Below are positions 43,496 to 52,006 of a stretch of DNA of 64,000 nt, piece by piece (the stretch's first letter is position 1; each line of letters starts with the position of its first letter). The stretch spans positions 763,501 to 827,500 of the forward strand of contig NZ_SZNK01000001.1 of NCBI RefSeq assembly GCF_005217615.1, in the 5' to 3' direction. Source of the DNA: Brevibacillus antibioticus. GTDB taxonomy: Bacteria > Bacillota > Bacilli > Brevibacillales > Brevibacillaceae. Both the position numbers and the translations under genes were made by a program. The notes beneath the pieces were generated by a model. That model had not been told where the DNA came from. It searched no databases and worked only from the letters and a program-made list of their open reading frames with translations.

Positions 43496-45034
43496 ATGAC
43501 CAAACATTTGGAAGATACATTGCACGAAAAAATCGCCGAAGTAGTGCAAGGGGGCGATGCCAAGTATCATGACAAGCTCAAGGAGCAAAACAAGCTGTTC
43601 GTCCGCGATCGCCTCAAGCTATTGTTCGATGACGAGTTCATGGTCGAGGATGGGCTGTTCGCGAATGTCATGGCAGGCGATCTGCCGGCGGATGGAGTTG
43701 TCACCGCAATTGGCAAGGTGAATGGTCAAACGGTCTGCGTGATGGCCAATGATTCGACAGTGAAAGCGGGGTCTTGGGGATCGCGGACCGTCGAGAAAAT
43801 AATTCGCATTCAAGAGACAGCTGAAAAAATGCGTGTTCCTCTTCTTTATCTCGTCGATTCAGCAGGAGCGCGTATCACTGACCAATTGGAGATGTTCCCA
43901 GGCCGACGGGGTGCTGGGCGAATCTTTTATAACCAAGTGAAGCTTTCCGGCAAAATTCCACAAGTGTGCATTTTGTTTGGACCTTCTGCGGCTGGTGGCG
44001 CTTATATCCCAGCTTTTTGTGACATTGTCATCATGGTCGACAAAAACGCGAGCATGTACTTGGGCTCTCCGCGTATGGCGGAAATGGTGATTGGTGAAAA
44101 AGTGAGCTTGGAAGAGTTGGGCGGCGCACGGATGCATTGCTCGGTCAGCGGATGCGGTGACGTACTGGCTGCCGATGAAGAAGAAGCGATTCAAGCTGCA
44201 CGCAGCTATCTTCGTTTCTTCCCGGCGAACTATACGTTGACGCCACCGACTGCACTGGCGAAAGCCCCTGTGTCTACAGCGAAGGAAATCACGAGCATCG
44301 TACCGGAGAACCAAAATGCAGCTTTCAATATGCATGATGTCATTACAGCATTGGTCGACGAGGATTCGTTCTTTGAAATCAAAAAGCTATTTGCCCAAGA
44401 GCTGATTACCGGATTGGCGCGTCTGGATGGCAAGCCTGTCGGAATCATCGCCAACCAACCGCGTGTGAAGGGAGGAGTCCTGTTTGTCGATTCGGCTGAC
44501 AAGGCGGCTCGATTCATCACGTTGTGCGATGCGTTTTCGATCCCACTCCTGTTCTTGGCGGATGTTCCTGGGTTTATGATCGGGACAGCCGTAGAGCGGG
44601 CAGGCATTATCAGACACGGGGCAAAAATGATCTCCGCCATGGCGGAAGCCACGGTACCGAAAATATCCGTCATTGTACGCAAAGCGTATGGTGCCGGTTT
44701 GTATGCAATGGCCAGCTCTGCGTTTGAACCAGATGCTTGCCTCGCACTGCCCGGTGCCCAAATCGCCGTGATGGGACCAGAAGCAGCAGTTAATGCTGTC
44801 TACAGTAACAAAATTCAGGCGATTGAGGACCCTACAGAGCGTCAAGCGTTTATTCAAGAAAAACGCAGAGAATATCAGGAAGACATCGATCTGTACTTAC
44901 TGGCATCAAACTTGATTGTAGATGCTGTTGTGCCTCCAAGCGAACTAAGACGAGAATTAATCCAGCGCTACGAGGTTTACAAGGAAAAGCGTCACGTTTT
45001 TTCGGACAGAAAGCATGCTGTTTATCCCGTGTAA
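43496..45034 (+). CDS. yngE: Acyl-CoA carboxylase carboxyltransferase subunit
   Basis: A 512-residue carboxyltransferase of the propionyl/methylcrotonyl-CoA carboxylase beta family. Visible blocks: DRLKLLFDD, WGSRTVEKI, VDSAGARI, GRIFYNQVKLSGKIPQ split from the FGPSAAGGAYIPAF oxyanion loop, and the C-terminal RKAYGAGLYAMAS and VMGPEAAVN. With YngH and YngHB it forms the carboxylase. ATG 43496 lies 9 bases from GAGGGGG; a GTG at 43475 would overlap yngF. Last gene; a hairpin follows. Confidence 0.9.
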   Translation: MTKHLEDTLHEKIAEVVQGGDAKYHDKLKEQNKLFVRDRLKLLFDDEFMVEDGLFANVMAGDLPADGVVTAIGKVNGQTVCVMANDSTVKAGSWGSRTVEKIIRIQETAEKMRVPLLYLVDSAGARITDQLEMFPGRRGAGRIFYNQVKLSGKIPQVCILFGPSAAGGAYIPAFCDIVIMVDKNASMYLGSPRMAEMVIGEKVSLEELGGARMHCSVSGCGDVLAADEEEAIQAARSYLRFFPANYTLTPPTALAKAPVSTAKEITSIVPENQNAAFNMHDVITALVDEDSFFEIKKLFAQELITGLARLDGKPVGIIANQPRVKGGVLFVDSADKAARFITLCDAFSIPLLFLADVPGFMIGTAVERAGIIRHGAKMISAMAEATVPKISVIVRKAYGAGLYAMASSAFEPDACLALPGAQIAVMGPEAAVNAVYSNKIQAIEDPTERQAFIQEKRREYQEDIDLYLLASNLIVDAVVPPSELRRELIQRYEVYKEKRHVFSDRKHAVYPV

Positions 45035-45042
45035 ATCAGGGT

Positions 45043-45078
45043 TCAGGCTGTCGTCAAAAGGCGATAGCCTATTTTTGT
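45043..45078 (+). terminator. Terminator of the yng operon
   Basis: AGGCT-TCG pairs with CGA-AGCCT across single bulges, then ATTTTTG. Confidence 0.7.
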
Positions 45079-45202
45079 ACAAAAAACGTGTAAGAGCCTA
45101 GGAATATTTCGATAATTAGATCTTTTTTGTGACAATCAATTGAACAATCCCGAAAACTCTGTTATTCTTGAAAAATAAGCATTGATTAATGTGGGTGAAC
45201 AA

Positions 45203-46168
45203 ATGCTGCTAGAACCAATGACGTGTCAGGTGGTAGTTGTAGGTGGCGGGTCTGTCGGGCTGCTGTATGCAGCGAGGCTCGCACTTTCTGGACAACCTGT
45301 CACGATTGTTACACGCAGTTCACTCCAGGCAAATCAGCTAAATGAGCGCGGGCTCAGCTTTCAAAAGCTGAATGGCGAGACAGTCACTGTTCCCGTCGCT
45401 GCTCGTCCCATTGAAGAAGGATTGCCTGAAGGGAATCTGTATCTGTTAACTGTAAAGCAGCCAGATTTGCATAGTGTGCTTCCAGCTTTACAAGGGGTAG
45501 AGCTTAAGGCAAGAGTAATCGCTTTGCAAAATGGCATGGGTCATTACGAATTGCTTCGAACCGTTTTAACGGAGACACAATGCTTCTTTGCGATTCATAC
45601 GGAAGGAGCAAGGAGATTGTCGCCTACAGAAGTCGTGCATACCGGTACAGGTACTTTGCGCGTAGGCTCTTGGGAGACTTCTGATTGCAATGATCCACTG
45701 ATTCGCACATTTGTTGAGTGGGCAATATCAACAGGCATGGAGGCTGTCTATGAAAAGGCAATACAGCCCTTCGCTTGGCGCAAGCTCATCGCAAATGCGC
45801 TGATCAATCCGTTAACCGCGCTTTTTGAAATCCCAAATGGTGCTCTCCTCGAAAATTCACATACACAACAGCTCATGCGCGATCTATTTGTGGAAGCAGC
45901 TACAGTGGCTGCGTATGCCGGCCAAAAAATCGAGGATGCAGACTTGCAGGAAATTGTCTCCATTTGCCGAAATACTTCCCGTAATCTTTCCTCCATGCTG
46001 CAGGATATAAAGAAGCGCAGACCAACGGAAGTGCAATCTATCAACGGATATCTCGTCCAAGTAGGAAAAAAGGCCGGGATTCCGACTCCGCTGCACGAAA
46101 CCTTGCTTCGCGTTATCCTTTTGAAGTCAGACATGGGAATACGGAAGGAGGGAGGCGACAGTAGATGA
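45203..46168 (+). CDS. panE: 2-dehydropantoate 2-reductase (ketopantoate reductase)
   Basis: NADPH-dependent reductase of pantothenate (CoA) synthesis, about 321 residues. Rossmann loop GGGSVG near 14-19, a VKQPDL segment, the catalytic lysine region FAWRKLIANALINPLTAL and the PTEVQSINGYL end block fit the ApbA/PanE family; by position it equals B. subtilis ylbQ (panE). The glycine loop GGGSVG is slightly unlike the usual GAGAVG. ATG 45203 follows GTGGGTGAAC; the TTG at 45182 is less likely. Its stop overlaps the next start by four bases. Confidence 0.82.
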   Translation: MLLEPMTCQVVVVGGGSVGLLYAARLALSGQPVTIVTRSSLQANQLNERGLSFQKLNGETVTVPVAARPIEEGLPEGNLYLLTVKQPDLHSVLPALQGVELKARVIALQNGMGHYELLRTVLTETQCFFAIHTEGARRLSPTEVVHTGTGTLRVGSWETSDCNDPLIRTFVEWAISTGMEAVYEKAIQPFAWRKLIANALINPLTALFEIPNGALLENSHTQQLMRDLFVEAATVAAYAGQKIEDADLQEIVSICRNTSRNLSSMLQDIKKRRPTEVQSINGYLVQVGKKAGIPTPLHETLLRVILLKSDMGIRKEGGDSR

Positions 46169-46563
46169 CCTTTTTGGTGAATGTCTGGGCCTATTTGTGG
46201 GGGACGCTGACGGTTGTGCCGTTTCTCGGGTTTCCGCTCGTTTATTTCATCTTGTATGGAATGACGCGGAACAAGAAATTGGCAGGCCGCTTCGCGATAA
46301 ATATCACGAATCTTTTGGTGATTCGCTCTGCCGTTTCCGCTTACGAACTGATCTGGCCCGAGGCATTTTCCGCTTGGTGGTGGGTATTCTGCTTTTATTT
46401 GGTGGTAATTATGCTCCTTGGGTGGGTACAGATGAAGTGGAAGGGGCGGCTCTCCCTCAAAAAGGTAGGATTTTCAGCCTGGCGATTGTCGTTTCTCTGG
46501 TTTGGAATCGTCTACATAGTGCTGTTTACGACCGGAATTATCAAAACGATGGGTGTCGTGTAA
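46165..46563 (+). CDS. DUF3397 membrane protein, YllA-like
   Basis: A 132-residue protein with four hydrophobic helices and short loops, matching the DUF3397 pattern (VPFLGFPLVYFILY at 18-31, then a basic KWKGRLSLKKVGF loop). Family members sit just before bshC in Bacillus, as here with one gene in between. Function unknown. The ATGA overlap with panE indicates coupled translation. Confidence 0.78.
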   Translation: MTFLVNVWAYLWGTLTVVPFLGFPLVYFILYGMTRNKKLAGRFAINITNLLVIRSAVSAYELIWPEAFSAWWWVFCFYLVVIMLLGWVQMKWKGRLSLKKVGFSAWRLSFLWFGIVYIVLFTTGIIKTMGVV

Positions 46564-46615
46564 AGCACTGGTTATACATATCGTATTTATTCCGATAAGA
46601 AAGAAGGTTGGAACT

Positions 46616-47173
46616 ATGCGACTTCCCATCGAGACCATCGGGCATAAGATTCGAATGATTCGGAAAGAACGCGGCTTTACCTTGGAAATTATGGCAGGCA
46701 AGACAGGGTTAAGCAAAGGTTTGCTGAGCCAAGTAGAGCGTGGAATTTCGCAGCCGTCTCTTGATTCGCTGTGGAAAATCACCAAAGCTCTGGAGTCACC
46801 CATCATTCATTTTTTCGAAGATATTGATCAAAAGCAGGTGCATGTGACTCGCTTGCAAAAACGCAGACAACTGGTCTTTCCTGAATCGACGGGCACTTAT
46901 TCGCTGCTCTCGATGGGAGGTAGTGCCAAGCTGGGGATGCTGGAAGTGCGACTGATGCCTGGAGAAATGGCTGTCGATAAGTTCGTGCAGTCAGAGGGAG
47001 AAGAGTGCTTCACGGTCATTAGCGGCAGTGTAACAGCACGCTTCAACGATGAAGAGCATGTATTGGAAGCAGGAGACAGTATTTCATTTGACAGTAGTAA
47101 AACACACTCAATCGAAAATACAGGAGAAACGGAGGCCTTGTTAATCTGGTCCGTCACCCCTCCGCAATTTTAA
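46616..47173 (+). CDS. XRE-family regulator with cupin domain
   Basis: A 185-residue transcription factor: helix-turn-helix at about 8-62 (IRMIRKERGFTLEIMAGKTG, SKGLLSQVERG) and a C-terminal cupin barrel at about 110-180 (MPGEMAVDKF, GEECFTVISG, LEAGDSISFDSSKTHSIEN). Such regulators often sense small ligands such as amino acids or polyamines (PuuR type), but the ligand here is unknown. ATG 46616 follows AAGAAGGTTGG. It ends at a terminator before bshC. Confidence 0.85.
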   Translation: MRLPIETIGHKIRMIRKERGFTLEIMAGKTGLSKGLLSQVERGISQPSLDSLWKITKALESPIIHFFEDIDQKQVHVTRLQKRRQLVFPESTGTYSLLSMGGSAKLGMLEVRLMPGEMAVDKFVQSEGEECFTVISGSVTARFNDEEHVLEAGDSISFDSSKTHSIENTGETEALLIWSVTPPQF

Positions 47174-47202
47174 TGTAAGCGCAAAAGAGCCTGTATTACA
47201 CT

Positions 47203-47238
47203 TTGACAACCCATTTAAGCGGGTTGTCTTGTTTTTTG
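47203..47238 (+). terminator. Terminator of the XRE-cupin gene
   Basis: GACAACCC pairs with GGGTTGTC around ATTTAAGC, then TTGTTTTTT. Confidence 0.82.
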
Positions 47239-47251
47239 TGGCTGTGGAGCA

Positions 47252-47260
47252 TGTTATAAT
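47252..47260 (+). promoter_or_regulatory. Extended -10 promoter before bshC
   Basis: TGTTATAAT gives a perfect -10 with the TGn extension; no good -35 is present, as is common for this type. bshC begins 37 bases on. Confidence 0.55.
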
Positions 47261-47296
47261 TTTGGTTGACCATGGCCCTAAGAAAGGTGAGCTAGC

Positions 47297-48919
47297 ATGA
47301 ATGTTGAATGTCTCGCGCTTCCATTGGCGAATCCGCTGGCACAGGAGTACCAGCAGCAAAATGCCTCTGCATTACAGTTTTTTGTGCATAATCCCTACCG
47401 TGAACAGTCCTACCGACAACGCGTGGAATGGCTTCAAAGTCAATCCTATCCTCACCGGAACCAGCTTGTGGAAGGGTTATATCGTTTTAATAAAGAGATG
47501 GGTACTCACCCTGAAGCACTGAAAAATATCGAGTTGCTCAAACAGCCAGACACATATGTGGTCATCGGCGGTCAGCAAGCAGGAGTTCTGGGTGGACCAC
47601 TCTATACGGTCAACAAAGCTGTTCATCTGATCCAGGCAGCGAAGAGGCTGTCTGCCGAGCTTCAGGCGAACGTCATTCCGGTGTTTTGGATTGCTGGCGA
47701 AGATCATGACATCGATGAGATCGATCATGTGTACTGGGGAGCAGACGATGGGAAGCGCCTGCATAAAGAGCGACTGGCTCTGAACAAAAAGGGTCGCCAA
47801 TCGGCAAGTGCGCTACCCTTGGACCCTGAACTGTGTGCGCAGTTCCTGGAAAGGTTTTTCCAGGGGCAGACAGAGACTGCTGACACCAAACAGATTCGTG
47901 AGTTGCTGACGCAGGCCGCAGCAGATTCGCGTACAGTCGCAGAGTGGTTTGCCCGCTTGATGGCAAAATTGTTTGGCAAGCACGGTCTTATTCTGGTTGA
48001 ATCCTCGTTGCCGTTTGTTCGTGAACTGCAGCAACCCATCTTTTCACAGATCATCGAAAACAATGAGCAAATGGCAAAGGTATTGCTACGGGCAGCGGAT
48101 CGGATTTCAACCGCTGGCTATCCACTTCAATTGCAAGTGGAAGAGCATCAAGCCAATCTGTTCGTCTATGAGGGCGATGCTCGTTTGCTGTTGGAACGTC
48201 ACGGGGAGCGCTTTATCAATCGGAGACGTTCGTACAGTCGCGATGAATTGCTCAAGCAGGTAGCGGATTCCCCGGAGCGTTTTAGCACAAATGTCGTTAC
48301 CCGTGGGTTGATGCAGGAGCATCTGTTTCCTACGCTTGCCTTCATTGGAGGTCCGGGTGAGATTGCTTATTGGGCGTTTTATCGGGAGGTATTCGAGCTA
48401 TTCGGGATGCAGATGCCGATCGTATTGCCTCGTATGTCCATTACTCTTGTGGAAGGTGCTCAACAGCGACTGCTGGATAGCTTGGGGCTGTCTGTTGAAC
48501 GAGTCTTGACTGACTTTACCACATGGAAAACCGAGTGGTCCAAAAAGCAGGCGCCACATCCGTTGGAGCAGCAATTCGCATCGGCACGGGAGTCGATCAT
48601 GTCAATCTATCGTCCGCTGGTAGAGGAGGTCGTTTCTCTCGATGGCGGATTGCGTGGTCTGGCTGAGAAAAATAGTAAGCTGCTGTTGGAGCAAGTCTCC
48701 TTTTTGGAAGAGCGTCTGATTCGTTCGCTACAGCAAAAGGATGATGTGGAGCACGTGCGCGTCCAACGAATTGAGACCGCTTTGTTGCCTGAAGGTGGAC
48801 TGCAAGAAAGAAAGCATTCGTTTTTCCCGTTTGCAAATAAATATGGCCTTGGTTTAATTGACCGATTAGTAGATGCGCCATTCGCGCATGATGGTACTCA
48901 TCAACTTTATTACCTGTAA
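47297..48919 (+). CDS. bshC: Putative cysteine ligase BshC (bacillithiol synthesis)
   Basis: Adds cysteine to glucosaminyl-malate in the last step of bacillithiol synthesis. The 540-residue length is standard for BshC. Recognisable blocks: VVIGGQQAGVLGGPLYTVNK near 90-109 (split), FWIAGEDHDIDEIDHVYW near 131-148 (HIGH-like), LAFIGGPGEIAYWAFYREVFE near 352-372, MPIVLPRMSITL. ATG follows AAAGGTGAGC. As in other Bacillales it lies just upstream of the mraZ division cluster, here separated by an SLH gene and ahcY. Confidence 0.93.
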   Translation: MNVECLALPLANPLAQEYQQQNASALQFFVHNPYREQSYRQRVEWLQSQSYPHRNQLVEGLYRFNKEMGTHPEALKNIELLKQPDTYVVIGGQQAGVLGGPLYTVNKAVHLIQAAKRLSAELQANVIPVFWIAGEDHDIDEIDHVYWGADDGKRLHKERLALNKKGRQSASALPLDPELCAQFLERFFQGQTETADTKQIRELLTQAAADSRTVAEWFARLMAKLFGKHGLILVESSLPFVRELQQPIFSQIIENNEQMAKVLLRAADRISTAGYPLQLQVEEHQANLFVYEGDARLLLERHGERFINRRRSYSRDELLKQVADSPERFSTNVVTRGLMQEHLFPTLAFIGGPGEIAYWAFYREVFELFGMQMPIVLPRMSITLVEGAQQRLLDSLGLSVERVLTDFTTWKTEWSKKQAPHPLEQQFASARESIMSIYRPLVEEVVSLDGGLRGLAEKNSKLLLEQVSFLEERLIRSLQQKDDVEHVRVQRIETALLPEGGLQERKHSFFPFANKYGLGLIDRLVDAPFAHDGTHQLYYL

Positions 48920-48930
48920 AATACAGCGCA

Positions 48931-48973
48931 AAATAGTCGGATCGTCCTAGAAGTGGGCCCGGCTATTTTTTTG
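48931..48973 (+). terminator. Terminator of bshC
   Basis: ATAGTCGG pairs with CCGGCTAT (one G-T), with an inner GGATCG/partial stem, then T7. Confidence 0.72.
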
Positions 48974-49078
48974 TTGTTTAAGCAAGTGGAAAACTTTTCT
49001 TCAGATTATGCCGAAACTTTTCCGACAAATTCTGCGTCTTAGTAGTAATGGATTGTTTTGGGAAAGGTGGTACTCGGG

Positions 49079-50131
49079 ATGCAGATTACATTACAACAAA
49101 TCGGGAAAAAAGCCACTCTACTAGTTGTTAGCTTGTCGGTTTTATTGACGGGTATCGCAACCGCAGGAATGAAAACGGCCGACGCACGAGAAGAATACGT
49201 GGCCCATTCACCTGCATTTATCGACACAAATGGACATTGGGCAGCAAAGGAAATAGGGATTGCTACCAAAAAAGGATTGATCAAAGGATTTCCCGAAGGA
49301 ACCTTTAAGCCAGAGCAAACGGTGACGCAAGAACAGTTTTTATCCCTGATTGAACGCGTCATACCTTCTTTCACAGGTCATGAGCCTGACAGCTCTATCA
49401 AAGAGACCTACTTGCAGGCTGCTGCGGGACGTTGGTCGGAAAAAACCTATCACCATTTGTCTTCAGCGGGTATCATGCCATCCGGGAAACCGACGGATAG
49501 CATAACGCGGTTGGAAGCGGCAAGAGCCTTGCTAGCAGCCATCGGGCATCAATCAGAAGGGGAAAAATATCGGGGAACGACTGCGAAGTTTTTCACGGAT
49601 CTTTCGGTCGAAAATGAAACACAGGTGATGACGGTCTACCCTGCCTACAAAATGGGGATTTTGGCTGGCTTTCCAGATGGAAGCTTTCGTCCTGATGACA
49701 AAATCAACAGAGCACAGGCAGTCGTCCTGTTAAATCGTTTGGAAACAAAAATCAGCGAGCTATATCCTGGCAATGTATCGGAGAGCGAGAAAAAGGCAAT
49801 GACACAAGCTGTCTCGTCCTTTGTAGGTGACGTGATGGAAAAGCAAAAGATTCGTCGCTTTGATGACTTGGTTGCGTATGTAAAGAAAAACAATCTGCCT
49901 GTCAGTGAATCGTTTTTACGCGAGCATTTTTCGTTTATGCAATATGAAGTGTATGATTATGTCCGGTTTCCGCAGTTTAATGAGCTGATGTACTTTGCAA
50001 AAATCGGGATGAATAAATACAGAATGACAGTTCAATATTACGCAGGAGATTTGGGTGGAAGCGTCGATCGCACGTTTTACCTTTCCTCGAGCGATGGCAA
50101 AACGTTTCGACTGATTGGAAAAGATGAATAA
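49079..50131 (+). CDS. S-layer homology (SLH) domain wall protein
   Basis: A 350-residue exported protein. Signal peptide about 1-40 (cut near ADA). Three SLH repeats follow: FIDTNGHWAAKEIGIATKKG with GFPEGTFKPEQTVT (about 48-95), a diverged middle copy (about 105-155), and YKMGILAGFPDGSFRPDDKINRAQ (about 180-225). These bind pyruvylated secondary wall polymer. The C-terminal 125 residues are a separate alpha/beta domain without a known match. ATG 49079 is 8 bases from AGGTGG; the TTG at 49058 is too early. Confidence 0.83.
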   Translation: MQITLQQIGKKATLLVVSLSVLLTGIATAGMKTADAREEYVAHSPAFIDTNGHWAAKEIGIATKKGLIKGFPEGTFKPEQTVTQEQFLSLIERVIPSFTGHEPDSSIKETYLQAAAGRWSEKTYHHLSSAGIMPSGKPTDSITRLEAARALLAAIGHQSEGEKYRGTTAKFFTDLSVENETQVMTVYPAYKMGILAGFPDGSFRPDDKINRAQAVVLLNRLETKISELYPGNVSESEKKAMTQAVSSFVGDVMEKQKIRRFDDLVAYVKKNNLPVSESFLREHFSFMQYEVYDYVRFPQFNELMYFAKIGMNKYRMTVQYYAGDLGGSVDRTFYLSSSDGKTFRLIGKDE

Positions 50132-50137
50132 GAAAAG

Positions 50138-50168
50138 AAGGCTGGAAGGTGACCCCAGCTTTTTTTGT
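50138..50168 (+). terminator. Terminator of the SLH gene
   Basis: AAGGCTGG pairs with CCAGCTTT around AAGGTGACC, then T7. Confidence 0.7.
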
Positions 50169-50215
50169 GTCAGAGATAACGGGATACAGCCCTAACCTAC
50201 AGACGAGAGAAGTAG

Positions 50216-50491
50216 AGGAAGCGGGGGCTTGCGTTTACTCGTGCAGCAGAAATTTTAGGCTACGCGCAGTCGAGTGTGACGACCCAAATTCAAAACTTGG
50301 AAGCGATTAAACAGTTACTTCCGAAAATTTGCGTACAAGTAGAAGTGAAAAATGGTACACTGGTTATACCTACCTTTTCCTATCTGAATATCCGAGTATT
50401 CCAGCAGTTGATTTCCAATAAAAAGAAAGGGATGCCACAAGCTTTGCTGCGCTTTTTGGAGCTACTTACGGTAGAAACCGCAGTGCCGTAA
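50216..50491 (+). pseudogene. Remnant of a LysR-family regulator gene
   Basis: The frame from about 50234 reads FTRAAEILGYAQSSVTTQIQ, a textbook LysR helix-turn-helix, then NLEA; after that the sequence no longer follows the family and stops at 50491. The upstream part of the domain is missing and the frame has no start codon with a ribosome site (the nearest stop is at 50213). It is the only coding trace in the 464-base gap 50132-50595, otherwise filled by the SLH terminator and the ahcY leader. Confidence 0.6.
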
Positions 50492-50595
50492 ACTACCGTA
50501 AACTGCCGATAATAGGAAAAACAGGTGATGGTTGAACGTGCGTATGATATGATAGAGAAGGTTGCTTTATGAGATAAAAGGAGGTCCATCCATAC

Positions 50596-51855
50596 ATGAA
50601 CACAGTGTCTGAAAGCATCGTAAAAGATATGTCGTTGGCGCACAACGGCCATCTGAAAATTGATTGGGTAAAAGAACACATGCCTGTCTTAAACCGCATT
50701 CGCGAGCGCTTTGAAAAAGAGCAGCCTTTTGCAGGCCTGAAAGTTGCGATCTCCTTGCACTTGGAAGCAAAAACGGCTTATCTGGCAAAAGTAGTTCAAG
50801 CTGGTGGCGCTGAAGTAACCATTACGGGTTCCAACCCATTGTCCACGCAAGATGACATCTGCGCAGCATTGGTGGAAGACGGTATCCGCGTATTTGCGAA
50901 ATACAACCCAGATCCTGCTGAATACAAAGAGCACCTGATCAAAACACTGGAAACTCGTCCTGACCTGATCATTGACGACGGTGGCGACCTGATCACTATT
51001 TTGCACAGTGAGCGTCGTGATCTGTTGTCTCAAGTGCGCGGTGGTGCAGAAGAAACGACAACAGGTATTCTGCGTCTGAAAGCGTTGGAGAAAGAAGGCA
51101 AGCTGGAGTTCCCGATGGTTGCTGTAAACGATGCATTCTGCAAATACTTGTTCGATAACCGCTATGGTACTGGTCAATCCGTATGGGATGGTATCAACCG
51201 TACAACAAATCTCGTAGTGGCTGGTAAAACTGTAGTGGTAGCTGGCTATGGCTGGTGCGGTAAAGGTGTAGCGATGCGTGCAAAAGGTTTGGGCGCAAAA
51301 GTCATCGTAACCGAAATCGACCCAATCAAAGCGGTAGAAGCTTACATGGATGGATTTGAAGTAATGCCAATGCTTGAAGCTGCGAAGCATGGTGACTACT
51401 TCGTAACAGTAACAGGTAACCGCGATATCATCAGCAAAGAGCATTTTGCTGTGATGAAAGATGGCGCAATCTTGTCCAACGCGGGTCACTTCGATGTCGA
51501 AGTAAACAAGGTCGATCTGAATGCCATGTCGACATCTTCCCGTATTGTGCGTAAAGATATTGAAGAGTTTGTCTTGACTGATGGTCGAAAAGTGTATCTG
51601 CTCGCAGAAGGCCGCCTCGTGAACTTGGCTGCTGGCGACGGACATCCGGCTGAAATCATGGATATGACCTTTGCTCTGCAAGCGGTATCCTTGGCTTATG
51701 TCAATGAACAGTACAAAAACATTGGCAAAAAAGTGCTGAACGTACCATTCGAGTTGGATCAAATGGTAGCACAGTACAAGTTGGAAGCTCTGAACATCGG
51801 AATCGACAAATTGACAGATGAGCAAAAATCCTACCTGGAAAGCTGGGTCGAATAG
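50596..51855 (+). CDS. ahcY: Adenosylhomocysteinase (S-adenosylhomocysteine hydrolase)
   Basis: Hydrolyses S-adenosylhomocysteine to adenosine and homocysteine, recycling the product of methyl transfer. 419 residues, the shorter form without the long insert. NAD site GYGWCGKGVA at 217-226, substrate blocks HLEAKTAYL near 55-63 and VNDAFCKYLFDNRYGTGQS near 177-195, and the C-terminal lysine/tyrosine region LTDEQKSYLESW. ATG follows AAAGGAGGTCC. Codon use is strongly biased, as in a highly expressed gene. Own terminator follows. Confidence 0.94.
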   Translation: MNTVSESIVKDMSLAHNGHLKIDWVKEHMPVLNRIRERFEKEQPFAGLKVAISLHLEAKTAYLAKVVQAGGAEVTITGSNPLSTQDDICAALVEDGIRVFAKYNPDPAEYKEHLIKTLETRPDLIIDDGGDLITILHSERRDLLSQVRGGAEETTTGILRLKALEKEGKLEFPMVAVNDAFCKYLFDNRYGTGQSVWDGINRTTNLVVAGKTVVVAGYGWCGKGVAMRAKGLGAKVIVTEIDPIKAVEAYMDGFEVMPMLEAAKHGDYFVTVTGNRDIISKEHFAVMKDGAILSNAGHFDVEVNKVDLNAMSTSSRIVRKDIEEFVLTDGRKVYLLAEGRLVNLAAGDGHPAEIMDMTFALQAVSLAYVNEQYKNIGKKVLNVPFELDQMVAQYKLEALNIGIDKLTDEQKSYLESWVE

Positions 51856-51892
51856 TTCCTCGAATCCCGTCTTTTCCCGGCAAAAAAATATG

Positions 51893-51931
51893 CGAAAAAA
51901 TCCTGCTTACAAACGCAGGATTTTTTTTTAT
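51893..51931 (+). terminator. Terminator of ahcY
   Basis: AAAAATCCTGC pairs with GCAGGATTTTT around TTACAAAC, then nine or more T. Its T-run runs into the -10 of the next promoter. Confidence 0.9.
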
Positions 51932-51934
51932 AAT
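51907..51934 (+). promoter_or_regulatory. Candidate promoter of the mra/dcw cluster
   Basis: TATAAT at 51929-51934 with TTACAA 16 bases upstream. The whole promoter is nested in the ahcY terminator (the -35 in the loop). Confidence 0.5.
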
Positions 51935-51951
51935 AACAAATAGGTACCAGG

Positions 51952-51976
51952 TGGGGAAAAGTGGGGGAAAGTGGAG
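51952..51976 (+). promoter_or_regulatory. MraZ operator repeats
   Basis: TGGGG (51952-51956), TGGGG (51962-51966) and TGGAG (51972-51976) recur with exactly 10-base spacing, the TGGGN-N5 pattern bound by MraZ in E. coli and Mycoplasma. A further TGGGG lies at 51993-51997, one base out of phase. This suggests autorepression of the cluster. Confidence 0.75.
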
Positions 51977-52006
51977 CCAGCCGAAAGGAAAGTGGGGGAC
52001 CAGGGC

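Noticed and set aside
50689-51825. Minus-strand open frame (378 codons) opposite ahcY
   Set aside because: Fully antisense to ahcY, rich in Cys/His/Phe, no family resemblance; explained by the strong codon bias of ahcY.
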